NCBI RefSeq assembly: GCF_000719265.1
Contig: NZ_JOFL01000026.1
Span: 32,032 to 96,031, forward strand
Length of the DNA stretch: 64,000 nucleotides
Reading direction: 5' to 3'
Source of the DNA: Streptomyces roseoverticillatus
GTDB taxonomy: Bacteria > Actinomycetota > Actinomycetes > Streptomycetales > Streptomycetaceae
Part shown: positions 26,729-35,683 of the stretch, piece after piece
Layout of the letters: each line of letters opens with the position of its first letter
How positions within the stretch are numbered: position 1 is the first letter of the stretch
The notes under the pieces: model-generated
What the model saw: the letters and a program-made list of their open reading frames with translations, nothing else
Database searches by the model: none
Told to the model about the DNA's origin: nothing
Position numbers and translations under genes: made by a program

Positions 26729-28126
26729 ATGGCCGCACGGCCACTCGTGGCGCGGCAGCCGAACGAACGGCTGCAGGCGCTCATTCAGGAAGCCGCCTGT
26801 TCCAATGCCGGCCTTGCCCGGCGCGTCAATATGTGCGGTGCCGAGCACGGGCTCGACCTGCGCTACGACAAAACGTCCGTAGCGCGCTGGCTGCGCGGAC
26901 AGCAGCCGCGCGGGCGGGCCCCGGCCATCATCGCCGAGGCGCTCGGCCGCAAGCTCGGGCGCACCGTCACCATCGACGAGATCGGCATGGCGAACGGCAA
27001 GAACCTCGCCTCCGGGGTCGGCCTGCAGTTCTCGCCCACCGTGCTCGGCGCGATCGAGCAGGTGTGTGAGCTGTGGCGGAGCGACGTCGGGCGCCGGGAC
27101 TTCCTCAGCGGGACGTCCGTCGCCTCGTCCGCCCTCGTCGAACCGAGCCGCGACTGGCTCATCACCGGGGCCGATCCGCAGGTCGCGCGGAACGCGGGCG
27201 CGCGGGTGGGGGTTTCGGACGTCGATGCGGTGCGGGCCACGACCGAGGCACTGGTCGAACTTGACCACCGGTACGGGAGCGGCCACGTCCGGCCCGTCGT
27301 CGTGCACTATCTGAACAGCGTCGTCTCCGGGCTGCTCGCCGGGTCGTACCGGGAGTCCGTGGGGCGCGAACTGTTCGCCGCCGTCGCACGGTTGACCGAA
27401 CTCGCCGGCTATATGGCCGTCGACACCGGCCAGCCCGGCCTCGCCCAGCGGTACTACATCCAGGCACTGCGTCTCGCCCAGGCTGCGGGGGACCGTGGGT
27501 ACGGGGGGTACGTGCTGGCCGCCAGCATGAGTCACCTGGCGGCTTCGCTGGGGAACCCGCGGGAGATCGCCCAGCTGGCCAAGGCCGCGCAGGAAGGCGC
27601 GCGGGGGCACGTCACGCCGCGGGCCGAGGCCATGTTCTACGCCGCCGAGGCGCGGGGTCACGCGCTGCTCGGCGACGCCCGCTCCTGCCAGACGGTCGCG
27701 GCCAAGGCCATGGCCAGGCTCGAAGAGGCCGGTGAACCCTCCGCGTCCGCGGACTCCGGCGACGACCCCGCCTGGATCCGGCACTTCGACCACGCCTACC
27801 TGGCGGACGAGCTCGCGCACTGCCACCGCGACCTCGGCCAGGCCGAGCAGGCCCGCCGGCACGCGGAGGACGCCATCACCGGGCACGCGGAAGGGCGCGT
27901 GCGCAGGCGCGCCATCGGCATGCTGCTGCTGGCCACGGCGCAGGTCCAGCAGCGGGACGTCGACGAGGCGTGCGCCACGGGGGTCCGGGCGCTGGACCTG
28001 CTGGGCACGCTGAGGTCCAACCGGGGCGCGGAGTACCTGGAGGACTTCCAGCAGCGGCTGGCCCCGTACCGGGAGGAGCCGGTCGTCCGTGAGTTCGGGG
28101 CACGGCTGGAGGTGCAGGCGGCGTAG
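26729..28126 (+). CDS. NsdA-like TPR transcriptional regulator
   Basis: A 465-aa cytosolic protein of the NsdA/NsdB family, described as negative regulators of sporulation and antibiotic production in Streptomyces. The N-terminal 70 residues form a divergent HTH (SNAGLARRVNMCG, LRYDKTSVARWLRGQQPRG). The rest is helical TPR-like repeats (e.g. QPGLAQRYYIQALRLAQAAG, LGQAEQARRHAEDAITGH). Start ATG at 26729 after AGGGGG. Being opposite a Prim-Pol gene supports the family call; ortholog or paralog status of nsdA cannot be settled here. Confidence 0.82.
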   Translation: MAARPLVARQPNERLQALIQEAACSNAGLARRVNMCGAEHGLDLRYDKTSVARWLRGQQPRGRAPAIIAEALGRKLGRTVTIDEIGMANGKNLASGVGLQFSPTVLGAIEQVCELWRSDVGRRDFLSGTSVASSALVEPSRDWLITGADPQVARNAGARVGVSDVDAVRATTEALVELDHRYGSGHVRPVVVHYLNSVVSGLLAGSYRESVGRELFAAVARLTELAGYMAVDTGQPGLAQRYYIQALRLAQAAGDRGYGGYVLAASMSHLAASLGNPREIAQLAKAAQEGARGHVTPRAEAMFYAAEARGHALLGDARSCQTVAAKAMARLEEAGEPSASADSGDDPAWIRHFDHAYLADELAHCHRDLGQAEQARRHAEDAITGHAEGRVRRRAIGMLLLATAQVQQRDVDEACATGVRALDLLGTLRSNRGAEYLEDFQQRLAPYREEPVVREFGARLEVQAA

Positions 28127-28399
28127 GCCCTTCCGGCGGATGACGGGGCGAGCCGCTTCCGGTTGCCACGTGATCCGCCGGGCTCTCGCCGTTGCGGGGC
28201 CGCACCGTTGCGGCGGGCTGTTCTTTCCGCTGCGACGGCGGCATGCGACGGCGGCAGGCCATGGCGGTGGTGCTGTGCGAGCCGCCTGGTGAAGGTCCGC
28301 CGTCCAGGACCCCGCAGGCGGCCGCATGGCCCGGCCGTGCGGTGACCCGGTAGCGTGGCCGCGCTATCGATAAGTTGCCGTACAGCTTGAGGAGTCCCG

Positions 28400-30130
28400 G
28401 TGACGCAGAGCGGACAGGGCAACGCGCCTCAGCCGGCCGCCGGCCGGCCGTGGGGCGAGCCGTGGGGGCCCGACGCACAGCGCGCCCCCCTGCCGCCCGA
28501 GATGCCGCCGGGCAGCCCCGCGGGCCCCGGCGACTCCGAAGCCACGCAGTACATGCCGCCCGTCCTGGGCACCGCCCCCGCACCGGCCGCGCCCGACCCC
28601 TCCTCCGAGGCCACCCAGTACTTGCCGCCGGTCGCCTCCGGTCCGCTTCCGGGCGCACCGCGGCCACCGGCCCCCTACGCCCAGGGCGGCGCGGGCCAGG
28701 GCGGCGGTACGCACGGTGCCGGGCGGGGGCCGGGTGACGCCCCGGCGGCGCCCGCGGCCTCCACGGATTCCGCCACGCAGTACCTGCCGCCCCTGAGCGG
28801 TGACGATTCTGCTGCCGCTACGCAGTACCTGCCGCCCGTGGGCGGCGGCGCGCCCTCCGGGGATGCTTCCGCTGCGGCTACGCAGTACATGCCGCCTGTG
28901 GGTGGGGGTGGTCCTGCGGGTGGGGATGCCTCGGCTGCTGCCACGCAGTACTTGCCACCTGTCGCCGGGGGCGGTCCTGCGGGTGGGGATTCTGCCGCTG
29001 CCACGCAGTATCTGCCGCCTGTGGGCGGCGGCGCGCCCTCCGGGGATGCCTCTGCTGCGGCTACGCAGTATCTGCCGCCTGTGGGTGGGGGTGCGTCCTC
29101 CGGGGATGCTTCCGCTGCGGCTACGCAGTACATGCCGCCTGTGGGTGGAGGTGCTCCTGCTGGTGGGGATTCCGCTGCTGCCACGCAGTACATGCCGCCC
29201 GTCGCCGGAGGCGGCCCCGTCCCGCCGCCCCCCTACCAGCCGCCGCTCGGCGGTGCCCCCGCGCAGGGGGAGCGGCCGCCGCCCTCCGAGTTCGACGGGC
29301 TGTTCCGCGCCTCGGCCGCCTCCGCCGCCGCTTCCGCATCCGGTTCCGCTTCCGGTTCCGCTTCCGCCGGGCCCCGCGGCGCGGCCGGATCCGCCCCCGG
29401 GCACATACCCCCGCCGCGTGCCCCGCACGCGGCGCCCCCGCAGCCCGCTCCCGCCTCCCCGCCGCCCCGGCGGAAGCTGCCCACCGCGGCCATCGTCGGC
29501 ATCGTCGTCGCCGGCTGCGCCGTCGCGGGGCTCGCCGCCGGTGCGCTGCTCAGCGGCGGGGGAGACGAGAAGAAGGACACCCCGCAGAACACTGCCGTCA
29601 GCTCCGCCACGCCCGGCGCCACGCCCGACGAGGGCGACGGCGGCAAGAAGGAGCCGTCGGCCGACCCGGCGGATCCGGCGGTCGCCCAGGCCAAGGCCCT
29701 GGACGCCCTGCTGAAGGACAGCAACAACAGCCGCGACGCCGTGATCAAGGCCGTCGACTCGATCCGGGACTGCAAGGACCTGGGCAAGTCCGCGTCCGAT
29801 CTGCGCGACGCCGCCAAGCAGCGCGACGGCCTCGTCACCCGGCTCGAGAAGACCGTGATCGACAAGCTTCCCAACAGTGCCGAGCTGTCGGCGCAGCTGA
29901 CCAAGGCGTGGAAGTCGTCCGCCTCCGCGGACAGCCACTACGCCGCGTGGGCGGACCAGGTCGGCGGCAAGCACGGCTGCATCAAGGGCCACGCGCGCCC
30001 GTCGGGCGAGAGCACCGCGGGCGACCGCGCCAGCGGCGACGCCACGGCCGCGAAGAAGCAGGCCGCGGAGCTGTGGAACCCGATCGCGAAGAAGTACGGG
30101 CTGTCGCAGCACTCGTGGGCGCAGCTCTGA
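28400..30130 (+). CDS. Single-pass membrane protein with ten ATQY(L/M)PP motifs
   Basis: 576 aa. Residues about 45-270 are Pro/Gly/Ala-rich and carry ATQYLPP or ATQYMPP ten times, the last eight in near-tandem 17-20-residue units; the DNA repeats as well. A transmembrane helix follows (about 357-378, AAIVGIVVAGCAVAGLAAGA), then an acidic/Ser linker and a helical extracellular domain of about 150 residues with two Cys (IRDCKDL, KHGCIK). The Thr-Gln repeats on the cytosolic side are candidate Ser/Thr-kinase or FHA-domain docking sites. GTG start behind GAGGAG. Function unknown. Confidence 0.75.
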   Translation: MTQSGQGNAPQPAAGRPWGEPWGPDAQRAPLPPEMPPGSPAGPGDSEATQYMPPVLGTAPAPAAPDPSSEATQYLPPVASGPLPGAPRPPAPYAQGGAGQGGGTHGAGRGPGDAPAAPAASTDSATQYLPPLSGDDSAAATQYLPPVGGGAPSGDASAAATQYMPPVGGGGPAGGDASAAATQYLPPVAGGGPAGGDSAAATQYLPPVGGGAPSGDASAAATQYLPPVGGGASSGDASAAATQYMPPVGGGAPAGGDSAAATQYMPPVAGGGPVPPPPYQPPLGGAPAQGERPPPSEFDGLFRASAASAAASASGSASGSASAGPRGAAGSAPGHIPPPRAPHAAPPQPAPASPPPRRKLPTAAIVGIVVAGCAVAGLAAGALLSGGGDEKKDTPQNTAVSSATPGATPDEGDGGKKEPSADPADPAVAQAKALDALLKDSNNSRDAVIKAVDSIRDCKDLGKSASDLRDAAKQRDGLVTRLEKTVIDKLPNSAELSAQLTKAWKSSASADSHYAAWADQVGGKHGCIKGHARPSGESTAGDRASGDATAAKKQAAELWNPIAKKYGLSQHSWAQL

Positions 30131-30202
30131 CGATCATGGGCGGAGGGGCGGAACCCGGGGGCTCGGGCCGGATGTCAGTGGGGGAACGTACGATCGATTG
30201 CT

Positions 30203-30697
30203 ATGCAGGGTTCGGAGAAGTCTTCCCGCCGCGGCCGCCGCTCGACCACCATGGACGGCATGCCGCTCAATGACATGCCGTGGTGGCGCTGGCGGGCGCA
30301 GGTGCGCTCGGCGCTGCACATGCTTTCGGACCCGGTCTTCCAGCGCGAGCGCTGGCTCGCCGGCGACGCGGGCTTCGGGGATGTGACGGACGCCGTCTAC
30401 CGGCTCGTCGAGGACACCTGGCTGGACAACTGGTCGGCCGAGAAATACATCGGGACGATCTTCCGCGACTCGGGCGAGGCCGCGCTCGTCGACCTCGCGG
30501 TGCTGCGCGTCCTGCGGATAATGCACCAGGTCGGGCCGGACGCCCCGGTCTCGGCCTATCTGGAGCACCACGGCTGGCCGGAGGCGGTCCGGGCCGCGAG
30601 GGAGGCGCACGTACGGCTCGCGCTGAACGACGGGGACGAGCCGGAGGCCCCGCCGCGCCCGCTCGAGGTGCTGGAGCGGCTGACGCAGGCGCGCTGA
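30203..30697 (+). CDS. Conserved hypothetical protein
   Basis: A 164-aa soluble, helix-rich protein of a streptomycete family I do not recognise by function. Trp-rich segments (MPWWRWRAQVRSALHM; VEDTWLDNWSAEKYIGTIF) and a C-terminal helix suggest a compact fold. No membrane segment or catalytic motif. It lies 72 nt after the ATQY protein and just before purU, the same orientation but separate spacing. Confidence 0.7.
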   Translation: MQGSEKSSRRGRRSTTMDGMPLNDMPWWRWRAQVRSALHMLSDPVFQRERWLAGDAGFGDVTDAVYRLVEDTWLDNWSAEKYIGTIFRDSGEAALVDLAVLRVLRIMHQVGPDAPVSAYLEHHGWPEAVRAAREAHVRLALNDGDEPEAPPRPLEVLERLTQAR

Positions 30698-30758
30698 GCC
30701 GCGGCCCCGACCGCGGCGCGGTTCGGGGGGCCCCGCGGGTGTGCGAGGCTATTGGGCT

Positions 30759-31652
30759 ATGAACGCCTCCCAGTCCCCTGCCGCCGAAGGGGCCCCAGCG
30801 CAGCCCGAGCAGTACGTCCTCACCCTCTCCTGCCCCGACAAGCAGGGCATCGTCCACGCGGTGTCCAGCTACCTCTTCATGACCGGGTGCAACATCGAGG
30901 ACAGCCAGCAGTTCGGTGACCACGACACCGGGCTCTTCTTCATGCGCGTCCACTTCGGCGCGGAGGCGCCCGTCACCGTGGAGAAGCTGCGCGCCAGCTT
31001 CGCCGCCATCGGCGACTCCTTCCACATGGACTGGGAGATCCACCGGGCCGACGAGAAGATGCGCATCGTTCTGATGGTGTCCAAGTTCGGCCACTGCCTG
31101 AACGACCTGCTCTTCCGCTCGCGGATCGGCGCCCTTCCGGTGGAGATCGCCGCCGTCGTCTCCAACCACACCGACTTCGCCGAGCTCGTGGGCTCCTACG
31201 GGGTCCCGTTCCACCACATTCCGGTCACGAAGGACACCAAGCCGGAGGCGGAGGCGAAGCTCCTGGAGCTCGTCCAGGCCGAGAACGTCGAGCTCGTCGT
31301 CCTCGCCCGCTACATGCAGGTCCTCTCGGACGACCTCTGCAAGGTCCTCTCCGGGAAGATCATCAACATCCACCACTCCTTCCTCCCGAGCTTCAAGGGC
31401 GCCAAGCCGTACCACCAGGCGCACGCCCGCGGCGTGAAGCTGATCGGTGCGACGGCGCACTACGTGACCGCGGACCTCGACGAGGGCCCGATCATCGAGC
31501 AGGAGGTCGAGCGCGTGGGTCACGAGGTGACCCCGGAGCAGCTGGTCGCCGTCGGCCGCGACGTGGAGTGCCAGGCGCTCGCGCGCGCGGTGAAGTGGCA
31601 CAGCGAGCACCGCGTCCTGCTGAACGGCCGGCGGACGGTCGTCTTCGCGTAG
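30759..31652 (+). CDS. purU: Formyltetrahydrofolate deformylase
   Basis: A 297-aa enzyme hydrolysing 10-formyl-THF to formate and THF. It balances one-carbon pools and feeds formate to purine synthesis. N-terminal ACT domain (LTLSCPDKQGIVHAVSSYL, about 22-100), then a formyl-transferase domain with MVSKFGHCLNDLL, VLARYMQVLS, the catalytic Asn/His/Asp set in INIHHSFLPSFKGAKPY, and HYVTADLDEGPIIEQ. ATG at 30759. Length is standard. Confidence 0.95.
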   Translation: MNASQSPAAEGAPAQPEQYVLTLSCPDKQGIVHAVSSYLFMTGCNIEDSQQFGDHDTGLFFMRVHFGAEAPVTVEKLRASFAAIGDSFHMDWEIHRADEKMRIVLMVSKFGHCLNDLLFRSRIGALPVEIAAVVSNHTDFAELVGSYGVPFHHIPVTKDTKPEAEAKLLELVQAENVELVVLARYMQVLSDDLCKVLSGKIINIHHSFLPSFKGAKPYHQAHARGVKLIGATAHYVTADLDEGPIIEQEVERVGHEVTPEQLVAVGRDVECQALARAVKWHSEHRVLLNGRRTVVFA

Positions 31653-31705
31653 CACCGGGAGTGTGAGACAGCCGGCCCGTTGCCGCGGGCCGGCGCTCGC
31701 GAACG

Positions 31706-31740
31706 CCTGTGGCCCGCATCCTCGATGCGGGCCACAGGCA
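31706..31740. terminator. Perfect 16-bp hairpin terminator
   Basis: GCCTGTGGCCCGCATC and its exact inverse around a CTC loop, between purU and the convergent anti-sigma gene. Confidence 0.85.
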
Positions 31741-31744
31741 TGTC

Positions 31745-31792
31745 CGCGCCCTCTACATCCGCGCCCTCTACATCCGCGCCCTCTACATCCGC
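31745..31792. repeat. 15-bp tandem repeat at the end of the anti-sigma gene
   Basis: The unit CGCGCCCTCTACATC occurs three times in a row. On the minus strand each unit contains a TAG in the frame of the gene; the first provides its stop codon. Confidence 0.7.
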
Positions 31793-33055
31793 GACAGCGA
31801 AGCCGTCGCGTACAGCGCGTCCAGGATCGCCTCGCGGTCCCCCGACTGGCCCGCTGCCGCGTCCTCCGGGTGGACGTGGCCCGCGGCGAGGCGGCAGAAC
31901 TCCATGGCGTCCAGGGCCACGTGGGCGACCTCCGCGCCCGGGAGCGCCGTGGCGGCCGGGGAGTCGAGGGGGATGTGCCAGTGGCCGCCGCCGCTGCCTT
32001 CCACCTCCAGGTGGAGGGAGCGGCCGGGCGCGCCCGCCACGGCCAGGGTGTGGGCGGGCGGGGCGAGGCCCGCGCGGCGGCGGCCGGCGATGGCCGCCGG
32101 GAGCATGCGGGCCGCGAGGCCGACCAGTTCGTGGAGGTGGCCGGGGGACGGCGGGTGGTAGGGGTAGTCGACGGCGTCGGCGATGTCCTCCGCGTGGATC
32201 CAGCACTCGAAGGCCCGGTCGAGGAACGCTTCGCGTACGGGGAGCGTGGACGGGCCGTACGGGACGGCCAGTCCGGCCGTCTCCTCCTCGGCGAACGACG
32301 CGCCTCGTATCAGCGCGCGGCCCTGCTCCCGCCACTCGGCCCGCACCGCACCCGGCGGCGTCGCCGGCCGTGCCGCCCAGAGGGCCTCCGTGCGCTCGGT
32401 GGGGGAGCCCGTGGCGTCGCCGAGCGGGTCCGGCAGGCCCAGGGTCCGCGCGACGAGGCCGTCGACGGCCGTGAGGTGGCCGATGACCGCGGCCCACGGG
32501 CCGCTCGCCGTCGAACCACCGCAGCCGCACCGGCGCCTGCCACTCCGCCTCGCCGATGTCGTGCAGGAGGGCGTCGAGGCGGGCGGTCTCCGCGTCGTAC
32601 GGCGCGGCCCACGCGGGCAGGGGGACGCGGGCCGGGCGGCGGCCCAGGCAGGAGGCGAGCACGCGCGAGCGCAGCCGCGGGTCGAGGTCCAGGTTGTCCT
32701 CCGGGTGGAGCAGGGCGACGGCTTCGCGCAGCCGTACGGCTTCGTCCGCGCAGGTGGCGCAGTCGGTGAGATGGGCCTCGACGGCCGCGGTCTCCTCGGG
32801 GGAGCAGGCGGCCAGGGCCCACGCGCCGAGGAGGGATTTGAGGACCTTGTGCGACGTCGGAGCCATTTCGGACGTCAGAGCCGTTTCAGGAGCAGGGGGT
32901 GAAGGGCTGGGGGCCGGGGCAGGGGTGGCTTCCGGCCAGCGCGGCCCGTCCTCCGCCGCTGCCCGCGGCAGCGGTATCCGCGGGGGCCGCGGCGGACCGG
33001 AAGCGCCGTTTCCGCCTTGCGGGCCCGCCCCGCCCCGGCCGAATTCCTCGCTCAC
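31783..33055 (-). pseudogene. Anti-sigma factor (zinc-finger + maleylpyruvate-isomerase-like), apparent frameshift
   Basis: The first part (from GTG at 33055) has a Pro/Ala-rich leader and a zf-HC2 anti-sigma domain (LLGAWALAACSPEETAAVEAH, DCATCADEAV). The second part, in another frame down to 31783, is a DinB/maleylpyruvate-isomerase-type domain (AVIGHLTAVDG, EWREQGRALIRG, CWIHAEDIADAVDY). The two join where WFDGERPVG stops making sense, about 32490-32505; total length is 1273 nt, one more than a multiple of three. It overlaps the sigma gene by GTGA. The cause may be a real inactivating mutation or a sequencing error; the rest looks under selection. Confidence 0.75.
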
Positions 33056-33618
33056 AGTGCCCCTCCGTGCGCCGGCGGCGCGACGACGCGCGGCCCGCGG
33101 TGCGCGGTGGAGAGCAGCTGCAGCCCGAGGCGCAGGCGGCGGCGCGCCTCGTCCTCCGTGACGCCGAGCTGCGCCGCGGCCCGGCGGTAGTCGAGGCGGC
33201 GCAGGTAGGCGAGGTCGAGCGCGGCGCGCAGCGGGGCCGGCATGGACGTGACGATGTAGTCGGCGCGGGCGGCGGCGGACGCCACCCGTACCTTCTCCTC
33301 GATCTCCTCGGGCGTGGCCGCCCCGTCGCTCTGGGACTGCCGCAGCCGCTCCACCGCCTGACGGTGAGTGAGCCCGGCGATCCAGGAGCGCAGCGAGCCC
33401 TCCTTGGGGTCGAAGTCGCCGGGGTGCTCCCAGATGTGGCCGAAAACCTCGCGCGTGACGCGGTCGGCGGCGGCCTCGTCCTCAAGGACGCGGTGGGCGA
33501 GGGTGTGCACGAGGGAGGCGAAGCGGTCGTAGAGCTCGCCGAGGGCGGCCGCCTCGCCGTGCGCGAGCCGCTGCTGCATCTTGCGGTCCCACCGGGGTGG
33601 TGCTCCGTCGGTCGCCAT
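33052..33618 (-). CDS. ECF-like RNA polymerase sigma factor
   Basis: A 188-aa sigma-70 family factor with only regions 2 and 4. Region 2 is about residues 20-85 (ALGELYDRFASLVHTLAHRV, EGSLRSWIAGLTHRQAVERL). Region 4 is about 125-175 (PAPLRAALDLAYLRRLDYRR, AAAQLGVTEDEARRRLRLGL). The ATG at 33618 has a GGAGGGGG site. The downstream gene, overlapping by 4 nt, encodes a zf-HC2 protein, the classic sigma/anti-sigma pair. If that gene is truly broken, this sigma factor may be constitutively free. Confidence 0.88.
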   Translation of the reverse strand: MATDGAPPRWDRKMQQRLAHGEAAALGELYDRFASLVHTLAHRVLEDEAAADRVTREVFGHIWEHPGDFDPKEGSLRSWIAGLTHRQAVERLRQSQSDGAATPEEIEEKVRVASAAARADYIVTSMPAPLRAALDLAYLRRLDYRRAAAQLGVTEDEARRRLRLGLQLLSTAHRGPRVVAPPAHGGAL

Positions 33619-34081
33619 GGCTGCCCCCTCCGTCCGCCGCCGGTTCGTCGATCCCGAAATCGTGCCCGAAATTGTGTGCGTCGCACTCATGCCCGGTGCC
33701 GTGCCGCACCGTGCTTGTGCCCACGGTCACATACTCCTCGAATGTAGTGGCCGGGTCCGACAGTCCGGCCGCCTTTGCGGGGAACATCGTGAAGATCGCC
33801 CCGCCGGGCCGCTCCGGATGGTATTGCCGCGGTCACTTTCCGCACATCTGGCCGATCGTTACGGATCGTACGTGCGCGAATGTGCCGATGTGTTATGCGG
33901 GTGTGACCGGAACTTTGGGGATTAACGGTTCGAGCTGGGCATAGGCTCGTTGGGGGCCGGTGCCGCATATCCGGTCCCACCGGCGTTTCACGCGGGAGAG
34001 ACGGGGGAGACGCCGGGCAGCCACGGCTGCGGAAAGGTCCGTTCCGGGGAGCGAGAGACCGAGCGAAGGGGCTTCGAGCGC
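33619..34081. other. Divergent promoter region sigma factor/STAS
   Basis: No gene supported. It holds promoters for both divergent transcripts and is less GC-rich than its surroundings near 33640-33950. A GGAACTTT word at about 33909 resembles an ECF -35 element, but a correctly spaced -10 element is not evident. Confidence 0.35.
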
Positions 34082-34489
34082 GTGACGTTGAAGGTGAAGG
34101 ACGCCGAGCGCGGGGACTGGGCCGTCCTCCGTGTCTCCGGCGAGATGGACCTGGTGACGTCGCCGGTGGTCCGGCAACGCGTGCACGACGCGGTCGCCGA
34201 CGGACGGCGCAGCCTCGTGCTCGATCTGGCCGAGGTGCGCTTCTGCGACTCCAGCGGCGTCGGCGTGCTCATCGCCGCCCGCCGCCTGATGCGCTCCTGT
34301 CAGGGGCGCCTGAGACTCATCCTCCCCCCGCAGGGCGGCGCGGCGGACGGCTCCCACGTCAACAGGGTGCTCGGCGCACTCGGGGTGCGCCGCCTCTTCG
34401 AGATCTATCCCGACCTGGCCACGGCCACCCACGAGGGGCACGACGGCACCGGCGACGCCCTCGGCACCCTTCCCGCGCAGTCCGCCTGA
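34082..34489 (+). CDS. STAS-domain anti-sigma factor antagonist
   Basis: A 135-aa SpoIIAA/RsbV-like protein. Core: DWAVLRVSGEMDLVTSPVV, LVLDLAEVRFCDSSGVGVL with the phosphorylatable Ser in DSSGVGVL, and LRLILPPQ. It would bind an anti-sigma factor in a phosphorylation-controlled way. It is divergent from the sigma/anti-sigma pair; that pair's anti-sigma is zf-HC2 rather than kinase type, so its partner may be an RsbW-like kinase elsewhere. GTG start chosen to match the domain; a longer frame to 33950 is unlikely. Confidence 0.9.
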   Translation: MTLKVKDAERGDWAVLRVSGEMDLVTSPVVRQRVHDAVADGRRSLVLDLAEVRFCDSSGVGVLIAARRLMRSCQGRLRLILPPQGGAADGSHVNRVLGALGVRRLFEIYPDLATATHEGHDGTGDALGTLPAQSA

Positions 34490-34543
34490 CTCACCGTCCG
34501 ACGCGGCTGCTTCTCAGCCGTCTCCTTCTCAGCCCGCTCCTTC

Positions 34544-35683
34544 TCAGCCCTCGCGCGGGAACCCGGCCCGTACGACGAAGCCGCCCTCCCGCGTCGCGTG
34601 CGCCTCAAGAGTTCCGCCCAGGCTCTGCGCCCGCTCGCGCAGTCCCACCAGTCCGTGCCCGCCGCCGGGCAGCCCCGGTGCCGGTACGGCCGCGTCCGGC
34701 GGTCCGTTGCGGATCTCCACCAGCAGCGTCTCCGCGGCGTCCTCCGCCAGCCGCACCCGTACCCGCGCACCGGGCGCGTGCTTGCGGGCGTTGGTCAGCG
34801 CTTCCTGCACCGTGCGGAACGCCGCGCGCTCGACGGCCTCGGAGCGCGCGGCCTCCGGGTCGCACGCGTTCTCGTACGTCACGTCGAGCGCGCTCAGCTC
34901 GATCAGCCGGGGCAGGTCCGCGAGGCGCGGCTGCGGCGTGAGCTCCTCGGTGTCGGCCCCGGCGGCGCGTAGGATGCCGACCATGTGCCGCAGCTCCTCC
35001 AGCGTGCGCACCGACAGCTCGCGGATCCTGCGGGCCCCTTCGCGCGCCTGCTCGTCGCCCGTGCTGATCTGCACGGCGCCCGCCTGCAGGCTGATCAGGC
35101 TGACCTGGTGGGCGACGACGTCGTGCATCTCGCGGGCGAGCCGGGCGCGCTCGGTGGCCAGCACCTGGTCGGCGAGCAGCCGGTCCTCGCGGGCCCGGCT
35201 GCGCGTCAGCTCGTCCAGCCGGGCGCCGAGCTCGCGCCGGGTGCGGGTGAGCAGGCCGAGCGCGACGGGCGTGGCGGCAGTGACGCACGCGTCGACGAAC
35301 TGGAGGGCCACGTCGCGCCGGTCGGCGAAGGAGAGGTGGGAGATCGGGTACGGCAGGAAGTGCGCGGCGGCGAGCAGCGCGGCCGCCCCCGCGAGCAGCC
35401 GCCGGTCGGTGCGCAGGGTCGCCACCGTGTACAGCGCGATCATCGGGGCGAACCAGATGTAGCCGATGTAGATGCCGGGCAGCGTCACCGCGAAGACGGT
35501 GAGCGGGAAGCGCCGGCGCCACAGCAGCGCGGCCGCTGCCGCGAGCGACACCCCGAGGTCCAGGCCGGGCTTCGGCCCGTTGACCAGCAGGGCGTCCACG
35601 GCCGCTATCAGCGCGGGGACGGCGATCGGGAGGGCGGTGCGCACACGCGAGGGGATCAGGCGCAGGCTCGCGGCGGCCGTCAC
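34544..35683 (-). CDS. Two-component sensor histidine kinase (NarL-type partner)
   Basis: A 379-aa membrane kinase. Several N-terminal hydrophobic helices (residues about 15-150) form the sensor. The HisKA_3 motif RLAREMHDVVAHQVSLISLQ holds the phosphorylated His. The HATPase domain has VQEALTNARKHAPGA (N box) and GGGHGLVGLRERAQSLGG. GTG start at 35683 overlaps the response-regulator stop by 4 nt, so the two are co-translated. The sensed signal is unknown; no large extracellular domain is present, as in cell-envelope sensors. Confidence 0.92.
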   Translation of the reverse strand: MTAAASLRLIPSRVRTALPIAVPALIAAVDALLVNGPKPGLDLGVSLAAAAALLWRRRFPLTVFAVTLPGIYIGYIWFAPMIALYTVATLRTDRRLLAGAAALLAAAHFLPYPISHLSFADRRDVALQFVDACVTAATPVALGLLTRTRRELGARLDELTRSRAREDRLLADQVLATERARLAREMHDVVAHQVSLISLQAGAVQISTGDEQAREGARRIRELSVRTLEELRHMVGILRAAGADTEELTPQPRLADLPRLIELSALDVTYENACDPEAARSEAVERAAFRTVQEALTNARKHAPGARVRVRLAEDAAETLLVEIRNGPPDAAVPAPGLPGGGHGLVGLRERAQSLGGTLEAHATREGGFVVRAGFPREG

